This document shows, one piece after another, positions 44,262-57,204 of a DNA stretch of 64,000 bases. A program made the translations under genes and the position numbers. The stretch spans positions 1,255,195 to 1,319,194 of the forward strand of contig NW_012236527.1 of assembly GCF_000787575.1 (NCBI RefSeq). Direction: 5' to 3'. This DNA is from Acytostelium subglobosum LB1. Its lineage: Eukaryota; Evosea; Eumycetozoa; Acytosteliales; Acytosteliaceae. The notes below the pieces were generated by a model, which was given only the letters and a program-made list of their open reading frames with translations, was not told the origin of the DNA and did no database searches. Position 1 is the first letter of the stretch; every line of letters begins with the position of its first letter.

Positions 44262-46661
44262 CTTTGTTTGATTATGATTGATTGATTGATTGTCTGATTG
44301 AGGGTTTGAATAAATAAATAAGAAGATGGAGAAGATAAGGGTAGGGGATGGAAGGGGATGGATGGAGGGGAAGGTGGGAGGAGTACTTTATACAGGTGGT
44401 AATGTTAGGGAAGTGGATAGGAAGAGGAGGACCTTATGCGGNAAGGTTGTGTTTTAAATAAATAAATAAAGTATATGTATGTAGGCTTTAAGTTGGCGCT
44501 GTATGAATGACAATGTCAATGGGCCAAGAATTGGAACGGATGGTGAACAGCTACAAAAAAAGGGGGATGTGACTGATCAGTCAAAGGAAAGAAAGAAGGA
44601 GCAAAGTCTTTCCGAGGTGTCGTAGACTTGCAGCCTTTATTCAGTGAGTCCGATGTCTAAGTGTTTGTGATTGTGATGTGTCTGTGTCTGTGTGTATGTG
44701 TGTGTGTGTGTTTGTGATTGATTATGATTATGATTGTTTGTGTGTGTGTGTGTGGAATGGAATGTGTTCACTACAACGATTAAACAGTCAGTGATCATGG
44801 TGTGATGACCTGAATGACAAAGTCACGATGCAGTACATCGCCATGGCTATGGGCTGATTTATTATCAACATTGTTTTTTTTTGTCTGATCCACACAACCC
44901 AAAACAGAGATCTAATGGGCACTTTGGGAAAACGGGCCGTTCGTCATCTCGATTGCTTGCCGATTTGGCTTGGAATGATACTATTAATGATCATTATTAT
45001 TGTTATTGGTAGACAGACATCATTCTCTCTATCTATCTCTTGGTTGTGGTTATGTTGATGATGTTGATGATGATGATGTTACTGTTGTTTAGGGGGGGCT
45101 ACGTTTGTCTATCAATCTACTTGACATTGAGAATTCAAGTGATCCAAAAGACAATCAAATAATCATTGTGTTTCAATGATTGGTGCCCAAGGTTTTTTTG
45201 GACAACTGTTTAGAGGGCCATTGTTGTTATCCCTGTATTTAAACAAAGACATGTCTGCAATAGCTCATCATTGTTGTTGAGACAGTTGGTGGGAGTGGGC
45301 TAATGAATGAGGGAGAGGCCAAGTTGTGTGTTCAATTCATTTAAGATAGGTAAGAACTTGATGAATACGAAAACATAGTTGGGTCCAATTCGTCGACGAT
45401 GGGAGAGACCACGTCTCAGGGTCTCACGCCACCGATGACTGGCGATAGGTTAAATGGTCCAGGGACTGACTCGTGGTAGCTTTCCCTGTATGTTGATGAT
45501 TGGTTACGCAAAGAAATTGATTGTTTCAGTAATGGGCGGAGGCCTTGATTGCAAATTTTCATGTTTGTATCTTGGGGAAGGGGCACAATGGAGGACCAAC
45601 AGGTCCCCGCATCTTTGATGGTGCGAGCTCTCCATCCAATCACACACATACAATGATTGGATGTCCTCTCATCAATGTCAATCTATCAATCAGTCTATTA
45701 TTGTCGTCCTCCTACTCGCTTTCCTCATCGCTCGAAAAGATATTATTGATATCAAATTTACATAAATAAATAAATAAACTTTATGAGATAGTTGATGTGG
45801 TGTGATGTGATAGATTGTTTGTTAATGTTTGGACTGAGACGGAGAGACGGACTGATTGTTTGATTGATCACCAATCAAAAATTGGTAACCTCAGACAATC
45901 TTTAGATTAGGGGTGAATCCTCCAGAAAAGGTAGGCAAACACATTCACACCCTTCACACACTCTCAAACACACAAACAAACTAACAAACAAACACAACAC
46001 ACATCATCAATCAACATCATCTCATCCCAACCAACAATAGTCAGTGACCTTCTCTTTCTGCTCTCTCACACACATAAACTCATACTCAACAACAAATAGC
46101 TATTACCACCTGCTACACTTACCCAATTACATATACATATTAACTCAACGACATATTCATATTCATACATTACATTGAAAGAATTGCATTGTTGTTGTGG
46201 ATTGGATTGATACAGGCACACATCGCCCAACTCAATTAATCAATCAATCAATCAAACTCCGAGTCATCGAGTCAGACAACAACAACAAACAACAAATAAC
46301 AACAAGGAACAGGTGACACACACACACAGGGTACAGCGACAGGCAATATGAACAACAACAATATCGATCAGTGAATTCGATCAATATAATACATACATAC
46401 AACCAAAAAGGAGTCATAGTTTGAAAGAACCTTTCATAAATACATACATACATATATACATACATATCACTCTAACAACACAGGAACAGTGGAGCGACAT
46501 AGCATAGTAACATTAGACAGAGGACAGATAGATAGATAGATAGTTAGTTCGAACGGACAGGACAGTTCACCAACAGACTGACTGAGATCAGTCACAGTCA
46601 GAGAACAACACAACCCAAAGACACAGACACATATACATACATACACATACACATACATACA
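44262..46661. other. 2.4-kb divergent spacer between RasGEF and cyclase-like genes
   Basis: Mostly simple-sequence DNA: TGTG runs (44690-44755), CACACA (45940-46090, 46318-46328), ACAACA, TACATA repeats (46390-46465, 46630-46660) and ATAGATAG (46527-46541). There is one ambiguous base at 44442. Two blocks are less repetitive and GC-richer, 44890-44985 and 45370-45640; the second has open frames on both strands (77 codons on minus) without motifs. The last 400 bp are probably 5' UTR of the cyclase-like gene. Confidence 0.5.
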
Positions 46662-49600
46662 ATGATGAATACATTCGTTGGCGGTGGCGCGACGGATGGG
46701 GAGGCTGGCGGCGGAAGCGTCGTCGCCACACCTAGTAGGGTGGCCCATCTGTCGTCGCATATACCATCGTCTATAGTATCGAGATACAAACGAAATCAGA
46801 CGCCGCTCGATACGACCGTGGCCGACGTCTCAGCCATTGTCGCACCGGTCATCGTCATTAAACTGTACAGCCTCTTGAACAGTGGCGAGTCAACACACCG
46901 TGGCCATCACTCGAGTTACCTGGCCATCATCGAGCTGGTGTTCCAGATCATCCTGGAGGAGGGCGGTGACATCCTGCAGGTGTTGAATGGCGAGGAGATC
47001 ATTGCCGTGTGGCACGAGACCACGAGCGAGGAGATGTCCACACTGGTGCGACGTGCGGCCAAGTGTGCGCAGAAGCTGCGCGCCCACTTACTGCGGCGCA
47101 TCTCAAGTCTGCGCGGCGAGGAGCACGGTGGTCCCACGACGCCCAAAACCCCGGGCATTCCCATCCCCAACAGCAGTAGCAGCAGCAGCAGTAGTGGCAA
47201 CAGTAACAACAGCAGTATATTAAGTAATGGTCATCATGGTCACCATCATCATCACAGCAGCAATAACAACAACAACAACAACAATAGTAATATAAACAGT
47301 ATCAACTATGGCATTGCCACAGGAACACAATCGTCATCAACTTCTCAAGTCAACTCTGGAAGTATCAACACGTCGGCTCATCACACGTGGTCCAGCAACA
47401 TGGGCACGTCATCCAACAGCTTCAACTACAACTACAACTCGTCCAACTTTAAGAACCACTCACTCTCATCGAACGCAACGACAGTGGGCGGCGGCAACCA
47501 CAACAGCAGCGTGGTCAGCAGTGTGGGCTCGTCGCTCGCGCATCACCATCATCAGCAGCAGCAGCATAATAACCACAGCCAACATCATCAGCAGCATCCA
47601 CACTCGACCGACCTTTTGCTGAGTATACCAACCAACCATGCATCGCCGTCCCTGACGCCAACGACAGCTTCAGCCTACCACAATGTATTTAGTGGCGGCG
47701 GCAACATGGCGGGCGGCGGCTCCTCCAGTAACACGCTCAATGTACCATCGTCACATCATCATCATAGTCATTATAATCAACCTCACAGTGGCGGTGGACA
47801 TCATGGACACACCGGGGCGTTCAGCCCCTCTGGTCATCATCATTTATCAAGTAGTCCCTCATTCAATTCGCAACAACATCAGCAGTCCAATGGATCGAAT
47901 GCTGCTGGCTCACAACCATCCAACCAAAGCATCCAAACGGCCAACACAGAGCACCTCTTCAACATATTCATTGGATGTGGCGAGGTGTTCCTCGGATCAA
48001 TTGGCGGTGAGACCAACAGGTATGTTGTCCCAATCAATCAATCAATCGATCAATCACTCACTTACACATCCACACTCTATATATATATGTATATAGTTGG
48101 CTATTCTTTCAAGGTGGAGAAGGAGTATGCTCTATCTACAGCATCATCAGTGCGTATGACGAACTGTTTAATATCCAGTCGTTCCCTGTAAGGCTGTCTT
48201 TAAGTAGACAGCAACAGGAGCAGCAGCAGCAGTCGCGAATGAAGTCATTTTATACATTCCCATCGGCGACGACGGGCACAGCAGGCTTCCACTCGACGTC
48301 GGTCTGCTACCCAAATCGAGTGTTTGGTCAGATCGTCATCACGGCTGCCACCTGGCAGATGATCCGAATGTATTCGCAGTGCGAGCCGCTGACCTCAGAG
48401 ATCGACCCTGCGGCGCCGCCCATGTACTTGCTCAAGCAGATGCAGGAGATGTCCAACCCAGTCGGTATCTCGGTGGAGAAGACCCTGCAGGACATGCAGC
48501 CAGAGCAGCTGATCACCATGCATCGTCTGCTATGGTGCCATCTCCCGATGCATCTCAAGGTACTGGCGTCGTCTTCCATGCCCAACAGCTCGTCTCAGCC
48601 CGCCACCGAGCAATTCCGTCTGACGCAGGACTGGAGTCTCGAGTCACGTATCGTCACAGTCTTTATCTTGCACTTCTTCGATCTAACCTACAACTGGGAG
48701 ACGATCAATTTCTTTCATCCAGTAGTGGCAAAGGTATGTTATGCAGAGTCCGCCGTGTGATCCACAAGTCTTACTTACTCACTCATTCATCATTCAGTTG
48801 CAAGAGATATTGAGAAAGAATGACGGATCAGTTACAAAGCTGTTACAACGCGAGAGTGGAGTGTTTGTAGTGTGTGTCATGGGCCTGCCACCATTCTCCA
48901 ATGATAGTCATGCAGTTGCAGCTATCAAGATGGTGATGGACATTGTAAAGATGTTGCAATCACATAACAAACACTATATACGCGATGTCAATGCCATGGT
49001 GGTCAGCGAGAAGATGGTCTGTGGTCTAGTTGGCGTCAAGTCGCGATCAGAGTACGTGGTCATCGGAGAGAAGGCACACTACATGATCAAGTGGCTGTCA
49101 ACTGTGCGCACTCAAACAACCTTCCACATCGACAACAACAACAACAACAACAACAGTAACAACAGTAACAACAATGGCAATGTTGGTAACCTGCCACAGG
49201 ACACAACAGAGGGAGGATGGATACTTTGTGATGAGGCAACCAGGAAGGCTTGTGACAAGGCCATCAAGTTTGATGCAATCACCTATGACATCCAATTCCC
49301 TTTGACAGTGACAAAGACCAACACAATGCATCCATCGGGAATAGGCCTCAAGCGATCAGCTGATGCCAGCGCCCCAACGACACCTACACCCATGGATAAC
49401 AACGCTGGCGACGCCGACGACGAGTCGCTCAGCGTCACCTTCTCGCTAAAGAGCTCGTTCAACTCGGATCAGGGCGGTGAGAACACCCCGCGCAACCCAA
49501 TCTACATCGACAGTGCCAACAAGGGACGCGAGTTCAGTGTGCAGTGGCGCCACTACGTCGCCACGATGGTCACGTACCGACCGATTGCCATTGCGCACAT

Positions 49601-52600
49601 CCCCACCACGATGGACAACCAGGTGATGGTGGACGACCCCAACAACATTGGCGGACACAGCATCATTGGTAGGAAGAAGGAGATCACCACGCTGATGCAT
49701 CGATACAATCTTCTGTCGGAGCGTCTGGTCTCATCGTTCACGCTGATCGAGGCCGACATTGGCATTGGCAAGAGCTCGCTCGTCACAGAGATCTACAAGC
49801 AGTGTGCCAGGTGTAACGCGCAGGTGCTTTGCGGCTCGGCCAGTCTTCTGGAGAAGACACGCGCCTACAACGTCTTCACGGGCGTCTTCTCCGATCTGTT
49901 CTTCTCCGAGTTCTCCCTGGGCGAGACGCGTTTCGCAGGCGACAAGCACGCCTATCGCACTTTATCATGGACGCGCTACAGACACGTGCAGTCGATGCCG
50001 CCTGAGCAAATCCGACAGTACATCTTCCAAAAGTTCACAGACTGCCGTCCTGAGCTGCTGCCCCTGCTCTCCCTGCTGAATCCCGTGCTGCGCATTGACT
50101 TCCCGCCCAACGAGGTGACGGCAATGTACATGGGCTCGTCGGCCATGCTGCTCGAGAAAACCTTTGAGCTGCTGTCCTACTTTTTGCGCGCCAGTGCCTC
50201 GCGTCGCCGTCTGGTAATCATCCTCGAGGACATCCACCACATGGACTCAGTGTCATGGTCGCTCCTGATGCACATATCCTTCACCATTCGTCCCATCATG
50301 ATCATCGCGACGACGCGCAGTCAACACGAGAAGACGAAGGAGTTGAATCGCATCAAGAAGGCCTTCAGTCCAACGACGACCAAGGCGCAGTCCCCAGACT
50401 CGGACACCTTTGTCGCTTCCACCACCACCACTGCCCCAATGGTGCCTGAGCAGGCACCGCAGCAAGTCCGCGAGGATGCTGGCGGTGATGATGTGGGAGA
50501 CAATGACAGCAGCGATAACGATAACTACAACGACCACGACAATGACCAAGACAACCATACTGTAGATACAAATGTACATAACACAACAAGCCGAACGACA
50601 CAGGGTACACAACAACAGCAACAGCAACAGCAACAACAACAACACTCAAATCTGACCACACCATTATCATTCGAGTACCATGAGATGAAGCTGGGGCCTC
50701 TCTCGCCCACCGCCATTCACGAGATCATCAAGCAGCAGCTCAACGTCAAGGTGATATCCAACTACATCTATCAGCTCATCCAGCTCAAGTCGGAGGGCAA
50801 CCCGTACGTGTGTCTCGAACTGGCCAAGAGCTACCTGGAGCGCAACTTCCTCATCATCGACAACAAGCACTGCATTGTCCAGCCGGCCTATTTCACACGC
50901 GGGTTCCCCTCGATGCCCGAGATCCTGGAGCGCTTCTTCCTGAGCAAGGTGAACCATCTCAACGACTTCTATCTCATCATCCTCAAGGTGGCCAGCGTCA
51001 TGGGCCTGTTCATGTTCCCCTATCCCCTGATCCATCTTCTGTACCCCATTGGCTCGAAGCGACCCTTCCTTCGTGACATCCTCCAGCGCCTCGTGGACGC
51101 TGGCTTCCTCGTCAACTTGAAGCGCAGCGAACTGAACAAGGATCACTTCTACTTCCCTCCACCCTCGACCAAGCATCGAATGAGTTTCATGAACACGCTG
51201 CAGGATCAGAGCAGCTCGATTTCACTGCCATCGGCGTGGTTCATCCCCACCAAGGACAGGAAGGGCTCAAAGTCGAGGACAATGTCGCCCACCAGTAGCA
51301 TGACCAACATGCCCATCCACACACCCACCAGTGGACACTCACCCGGCAGCCATCTCCACTACAGTGCCAGCAGCAGTGACGACGACAACCTATCGGCCTC
51401 ATCCTCTCCTACGGGCCTGTTCAAAATGGTCCGTGGCCATACTTGCGACTCGCGTCCCAAGAGCATCTTTGCCGACGCTCAGGCGCCCTCCAGCCAAACG
51501 CCGCCCACTGCTCCTACGACCGATCGCTTCCTGGTCGAGGAGGATTGGAACCAGTACTACGGTTTCAAGAGTCCGTTGCTGCAGGAGGCCATGTACAACT
51601 CGCTGTTAGTGATTCAGCGCCACTCTCTGCACCAGAAGATCGCGGACTGGATCGAGGAGACATACAACTCCACCGAGATTGCCTGCTACAACGAGCTGCT
51701 GGCCGACCACTGGTCCAAGACGGACCTATCCATCAACGAGAACCTGGCCAAGGCGTTGCACTACAACTTTGCCGCAGGTGAGGATGCCCACCGTCGCTGC
51801 ATCTACTTTGACATGATCAAGTATCACAACGAGTACATTGCGCTGTTCAAGAGCTTCAAGAATGGCATCATCACAAAGGACCCGCAGTTTGAGCGATCCA
51901 TCTTTGACTCCTTCGACGACCCCATCACATTCGCCATGAGCACCGAGGAGCGTATCCGGTTCGCCATCTCCACCCGTCGCATCGCCGAAGCCTACGCCAA
52001 CCTTGGCTACTTCAAGCTGTCCGAGAAGTACTTCTTGTGGGCGCTCACGGGCGTTCTGAAGGAGCCCACGCCCAAGGCCTCGAGCACACTGGCAGTCTCA
52101 GTCGTCACAATGGTCACCAAGCAGAACCTGCTCAAGCTGGCTTCAAAGAACAAGAAGTACCAGGCCTACCAAGAGTCCGACAGCTACATGGCGCCATCTG
52201 CCGCGCTCGCCTTTGAGACGGCATGCATCTACTCCTCGATGTCCGAGTTCTTTTACAAGAGCCAGCGACTTCCCCTCGCAGTCTACTGCGCTATGCATGG
52301 CGTTCAAGGACTAGAGATGAGCCAGGGTGCATCTGTGTGGATGGCCCTTCCCGAGCTGGCTTTAGCGTGCTCGCGTCTCTCCATCATGTCGGCACTCTTC
52401 CCCTTCTGTGGCACTGTGTCCACATCACTGGCCAAGCAGGCCAACAAGATAGTTGAGGACCTCATGGACGACTATCTGGAGCTGGGCAACATTGAAGCAA
52501 CCAACAACCTCATGTTGACGCTGGCTGTTCTTGGTCTGCGCGACATCTTCTTTGGACAGTGGAAGAAGGTGGAGAAGTTGTACCAAAAGTTCAGCTACAT

Positions 52601-53867
52601 CTTCCACAACTACCCCAACGCGCTCAAGAAGGACAAAGAGCTACTGCTGTTTGTCTTTGTCGTGTATCGCTTTGTCAAGGGCGAGCTCAACACTGTGCAC
52701 ACAATCGTCGAGGAATGTTTGGAGAACAACATCCTGTCAATGTCCTGGATGACCACGCTCACCTTCTTCCATTTCCGCGCGATGACCTTCACCTTCCAGG
52801 CCAAGTACCAGGAGGCTCAGAAGATCATCATCGATGCCGAGCTGCTCCGACCCAAGATCGATGGCATTGAGTACGTGCTGCACCAAGCCGTCAAGTCCAC
52901 CATCGCCCTGTCCAATGACCAGATCACCAACTCTATGGACTTGATCTCCACTGTGCTGCCAATGGTTGGCGGGGGATGTGGTATCCGTGTCGTCCTCTCA
53001 CTCGTGCTCATCTCGAGAGTGCTATTGTCCATCGTCGAGAGGGACAAGCTCAGGAGGAATAAGTTGGCACAGGCTACTGTGCATCCTGCCACCTCGTCTT
53101 CGTCATCATCGTCAAACAGGTCGTCAGTGTCACTCAGCAATAGATCATCTGCTGTTACACAGACCAGCGAGTCAGTGCCCATCCCTGCTGCACAGGTTCA
53201 TCTACAGCAACAACAGACTCCAATATCATCTTCGCCATCTCAGGCACAGTATCCAAAACTGTATATCGTTCATCCACAGAGGGCACAGCAGCAACATCAG
53301 TCGACTGTGGAGCTCAACAAGGCAACAACAGTGGCTCAAGAGACGGCTTCAGCCGCAACAGACGTCAACGGCATCAATCCACCCAATGATGGTGCCGTTG
53401 GAGACAGCACTATACCGCCATCTCTGCACACCATCAATGGAGTGCAGATCTTTGTCGATGACAACTACAATGGAGGCAGACACAGTGTTGCGCTGGGCAG
53501 TGGCGGTGCCAACAACGTGTTTGAGCTCGACACTCAGGAGATTGAGATGTGGATCAAGAAGATTCTGACCGAGATCAAGTCGATGGAGAACACGTCGCCC
53601 TTCTCAGTGACGAGCTACACGCGACTCAATGGCTTGTTCATGATCATCTTCCAGTTGGGCCGTGATGCTCGCGAGCGTGGATTGGCATCGCTGTACAAGA
53701 GCGCCAAAGAGGCCAAGCTCAGTGAGCTGCCAATGGAAGAGGCATTCGCCTGGCATGAGATATCAAGATACGAAGAGGCAGCATCGCTCAAGCAACAGTT
53801 GGCATGGCGCAATGCCACCGAGATCTCACAGAAGCTTGGCATTGATCCAAGTTCATTGATTGTGTAA
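46662..53867 (+). CDS. ADCY10/sgcA-type large protein with degenerate cyclase domains, STAND-like ATPase and helical repeats
   Basis: Three exons (46662-48019, 48097-48733, 48798-53867) give 2354 residues. The order is that of mammalian soluble adenylyl cyclase and Dictyostelium soluble guanylyl cyclase: a C1-like segment (about 55-130, EEGGDILQVLNGEEIIAVW), a low-complexity His/Asn/Ser insert (about 160-430), a C2-like segment (about 675-790, GVFVVCVMGLPPFSNDSHA and VGVKSRSEYVVIGEKA), a P-loop ATPase (Walker A GIGKSS about 987-992, Walker B LVIILED about 1137), then long helical repeats. The C1 metal-binding Asp residues are not seen (ADISGF-type text absent; GDA is GEE), and the C2 Asn/Arg pair is His/Lys. 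So it may not make cyclic nucleotides. An active sgcA orthologue is the alternative but less likely. Confidence 0.85.
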
Positions 53868-53943
53868 TAAATCGCTACTTTATATATTATATATTATACT
53901 TATATTACATGGATATTGGAGAAGGGATTGATTGATTGAATGA

Positions 53944-54447
53944 TCAATCCAAGTCTTCAATTTCCTCATCTTCGTCATCTTCATCAACTTTGTCAACTTC
54001 TTCATCTTCGTCATCATCATCATCGTCTAGTCCAAACCTATACAAGGCAAGTCGAATGGCCAATTTAAGATGATCATAGGATAGGATTGGGTAGAGGATG
54101 GCTGATGCTATGCACAATCCAGTTCCAAGAGTGAAGAAGAGCTTACAATATGGTTTGGAAACTCTCCATATATTTCTTAGAGGATGTATAGTTGACACCT
54201 TTCTTCCTCTAATTGTTATTTCATCATTCTCTCTACGTATATACATGTTGTTGCTGTTTTTGTTGGTATTTGAATTGAAGTGTCTGCCAACTAAAGGTCT
54301 AGAAAGTCCGTTATGGTATGATGAGAATCCTCCTTGACAGTGTGAGGAAATAAAGTAGGAAGGACTGGCAATGTATCTTGAAGATAGGGCAAGTTGTTTC
54401 CATAATGAAGTGGATGAAACCAATGATCTTGAGGTTGTTCTTAGCAT
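53944..54447 (-). CDS. Probable mitochondrial single-pass membrane protein with acidic tail (167 aa)
   Basis: Single exon; the ATG at 54447 was chosen because the upstream in-frame extension has no ATG. The N-terminus (MLRTTSRSLVSSTSLWKQL) is Arg/Ser-rich without acids, like a mitochondrial presequence. One hydrophobic helix (LFFTLGTGLCIASAILYPIL, about 110-130) is followed by an amphipathic stretch and a C-terminus almost entirely Asp/Glu. I do not recognise a family. Its stop is 76 bp from the stop of the convergent cyclase-like gene. It is divergent from the TPR-J gene, sharing a 680-bp promoter region. Confidence 0.7.
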   Translation of the reverse strand: MLRTTSRSLVSSTSLWKQLALSSRYIASPSYFISSHCQGGFSSYHNGLSRPLVGRHFNSNTNKNSNNMYIRRENDEITIRGRKVSTIHPLRNIWRVSKPYCKLFFTLGTGLCIASAILYPILSYDHLKLAIRLALYRFGLDDDDDDEDEEVDKVDEDDEDEEIEDLD

Positions 54448-55128
54448 TCTTGTTGGTTTGTTTGTTTGATTGTTATTGATTGATCGATTGTAATATATCG
54501 GTCTTATTTGGTATTGACAACTTGTATTCAAACAACATTGATGATGAAGGGAGAAAGAAGCCACCTATAAATGAATAATCATTCTGATGAGACCATGTCA
54601 TTGTGATGTCAATAATATGATTGGCTTTGATTGATGATCGTCAATGAAATGATTGACTTGATTTAACTAAAATCATTCATTCTGATTGTATCAATTTAAT
54701 ATCATAAGTAATTACATATATTTTAGTATCTCTTTTAGATAGTTACTAAACGTAGAATGTCAAGTCAATAAAATGATTGACACGTTTGTAAAGTGGTGGT
54801 TGTCATTTGATTGAATACGGAATTTCATTGAAAACTATCTGAAATTTCAGATAGATCCTAAAATGGTAAACAATTAAGGTGTGTGTTTTGTCCTTCACTT
54901 CCAATCTCAAGGGACACCACTTCAGGAGAAAGAACAAGACAAAACTGTTAACACTTGGTCCACATCATTGTTACATACATCTACACTCATTCATACGAAC
55001 ATTCACTAATACTTATACTCAAACATAAATAATAGAAAGATAGATATTTATTATTGTAACAATAATTATTAACATTATATTAATCAATCAATCAATCAAT
55101 CAAACAAACAAACAAATAAGAACAAACA
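54448..55128. other. Divergent promoter region
   Basis: AT-rich region between the membrane-protein gene and the TPR-J gene. It contains a 20-bp perfect palindrome at 54835-54854, and ATCA then AAAC repeats immediately before the TPR-J start (55082-55128). No gene. Confidence 0.6.
54835..54854. promoter_or_regulatory. Perfect 20-bp palindrome, heat-shock-element-like core
   Basis: Arms CTATCTGAAA / TTTCAGATAG. The centre is GAA-AT-TTC, the inverted pair of a heat-shock element (nGAAnnTTCn). It lies 275 bp upstream of the TPR-J co-chaperone ATG, where a heat-shock site would make sense. Only two canonical units are seen, and strong elements usually have three. Confidence 0.4.
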
Positions 55129-56922
55129 ATGGACCATGAGACTTTAAAGAACAAAGGAAACGAGAGTTTCAAAAAGAATAACTATTCGGAGGCCATTGAT
55201 TATTTCACAAAGGCTATAAGTATGTAATTATTTTAACTTGAACTACTTTGATAATAATATTAATACTAACATTCAAACTTACTATCCATAAATATAGACT
55301 ATTCCGAAGGAAAGATAGCATCTTATTTTGGAAATAGGGCCGCTGCCTACCTGGCAATGGGCACAAGACAATCGTTGAAGAAGGCTATATCGGACTCGGA
55401 GAAGGCTGTTGGTGTTGATAATAAGTTTATGAAGGGTTACCTTCGTGCTGCAAAGGCCAACGTTCAACTTGGTCAAATTGACCAAGCACAATCTTTTATC
55501 GTCAAGGGACTGGCTGTTGACCCAAGAAACAATGACCTATTACAAGAGAAGACCAATATAGACACCTTGAATCGTTTGATTCAGGCGTTGTCACAAGACA
55601 CTGGCCGTAATCCCAAGCAAACAATATACCTAGTCGACCAAATTCTTGCTCAGTGCAAGTTCAACCAACAGGCCATCACCAAGAAGGCTGAAGCCTTGAT
55701 CAATTCCAAAGAGCACACCAAGGCCAACAACTTCCTAACCTCAATGCTTCAAGATGAATCTAATGACGACAAATTCAAGGCCCAGTTGTTCTACTTCAAG
55801 GGACTGTCACTGTATTATTCCAACAATCTATCATCCGCCTCATCATCGCTCCAGAGTTCGCTCAAATTGGACGCCTCATCGACCAAGACCAAAGAACTGT
55901 TACAAAAGCTCAAGGACCTAGAGACCAAGAAGAAGGAGGGCAATGAAGCATTCAAGAGCAAGAACTACACCAAGGCACATCAACTGTTTACTCAAGCTCT
56001 CCAGGTTGATCCGACCTTTGACCAAATGAATGCTCAACTCTACAACAACCGTGCTGCTGCATCCTTCCAGTTGGGCAAGAGGAACGACGCAATCACCGAT
56101 TGCACAAAGGCCATAGAGCTGGACCCCAATTACACCAAGGCATACATCAAGAGAGGCCAATGTTACATGAAGGAGGAGCAGTACGAGGAGGCCATGAGGG
56201 ACTATGACAGAGCCAACCAATTGAGCCCCAATGATCCGGACATCCAAAGCAACTTGCGCCAGGCCCGTATCGAGTACAAGAAGGCTTCAAAGAAGGATTA
56301 TTACAAGACTCTGGGCGTTGCCAAGGGCGCGTCGGACGCAGATATCAAGAAGGCCTACAGGAAGCTTGCTCTACAGTACCATCCCGACAAGAATTGCAAC
56401 ATGTCCGAGCCAGAGAAGATCAAAGCCGAGAAGATGTTCAAGGAGGTTGGTGAAGCCTACAGTGTACTCTCCGACCCTACCAAAAAGCAACGATACGACC
56501 TGGGCCAGGACGAGAATGGCTTCCCAATGGACACTGACGAAGGTTTCAGCAATGGAGGAGGATCATTCAGCACTGGTGGATTTGGAGGCGGAGGTTTTGG
56601 CGGCCAGAACCCAATGGACATCTTCAACATGTTCATGGGAATGAATGGAGGAGGCATGAAGTTCAACATGGGCGGTCCTGGTGTAAGGACTGCATCTTAC
56701 AGCAGCTCTTCTGGAGCTGGTGGTGGCTTCGGTCAGACACCATTCGGCAATGCAGGAGGCTTCCAACATATGGGCAACATGGGCAACGCAGAACCATTCG
56801 AGGCAATGAACTTTGACATGGGAGGTAGTCCATTCGCAGGCTTCAACTTTGGCGGTAACATGAGACAGCAACAACAGCAACAGCAACAGCCTGGACATCC
56901 AGGTGGATTTAGATGGGGATAA
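55129..56922 (+). CDS. dnajc7: TPR- and J-domain co-chaperone (DNAJC7/TPR2-like)
   Basis: Cytosolic co-chaperone linking Hsp70 and Hsp90. Exons 55129-55219 and 55298-56922 (78-bp intron) give 571 residues. Tandem TPR units run through residues 1-350 in two clusters ([19 protein letters not shown] at the start; [19 protein letters not shown] at about 243). The J domain is at about 364-435 with the HPD tripeptide at 392-394. The C-terminal 120 residues are Gly/Phe/Met-rich with a Gln tract, a tail not found in human DNAJC7 and resembling the G/F region of other J-proteins. No signal peptide, so not the ER protein DNAJC3/p58IPK. Confidence 0.92.
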
Positions 56923-57204
56923 AGACTTGTCTCCACTGCGCCGGCCCTAACAAGATATGTAAATAAGGTAGACGACAGACCAGTGGCCAGCAATCAACCA
57001 AAAATTTGTTAAATAAAGTACCTGTGCATGGACAGCGAAACTGCGTCCGTGTATTATCCAAACACTGGAGGCATTACACATGCCTTGGCTTGTATTTATG
57101 TACATCCACTCAGCCTGGAGGGTTGCTGGAGGAATGAATGGGGGGAGGGGGATGAATGGGAGAGGATGGTTGGGTCATGTCGCGGCATAAGTACACTCAA
57201 TCGC

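Noticed and set aside
53944-54564. Longer N-terminus for the mitochondrial membrane protein gene
   Set aside because: The extension begins at GTG, not ATG; the ATG at 54447 gives a proper presequence.
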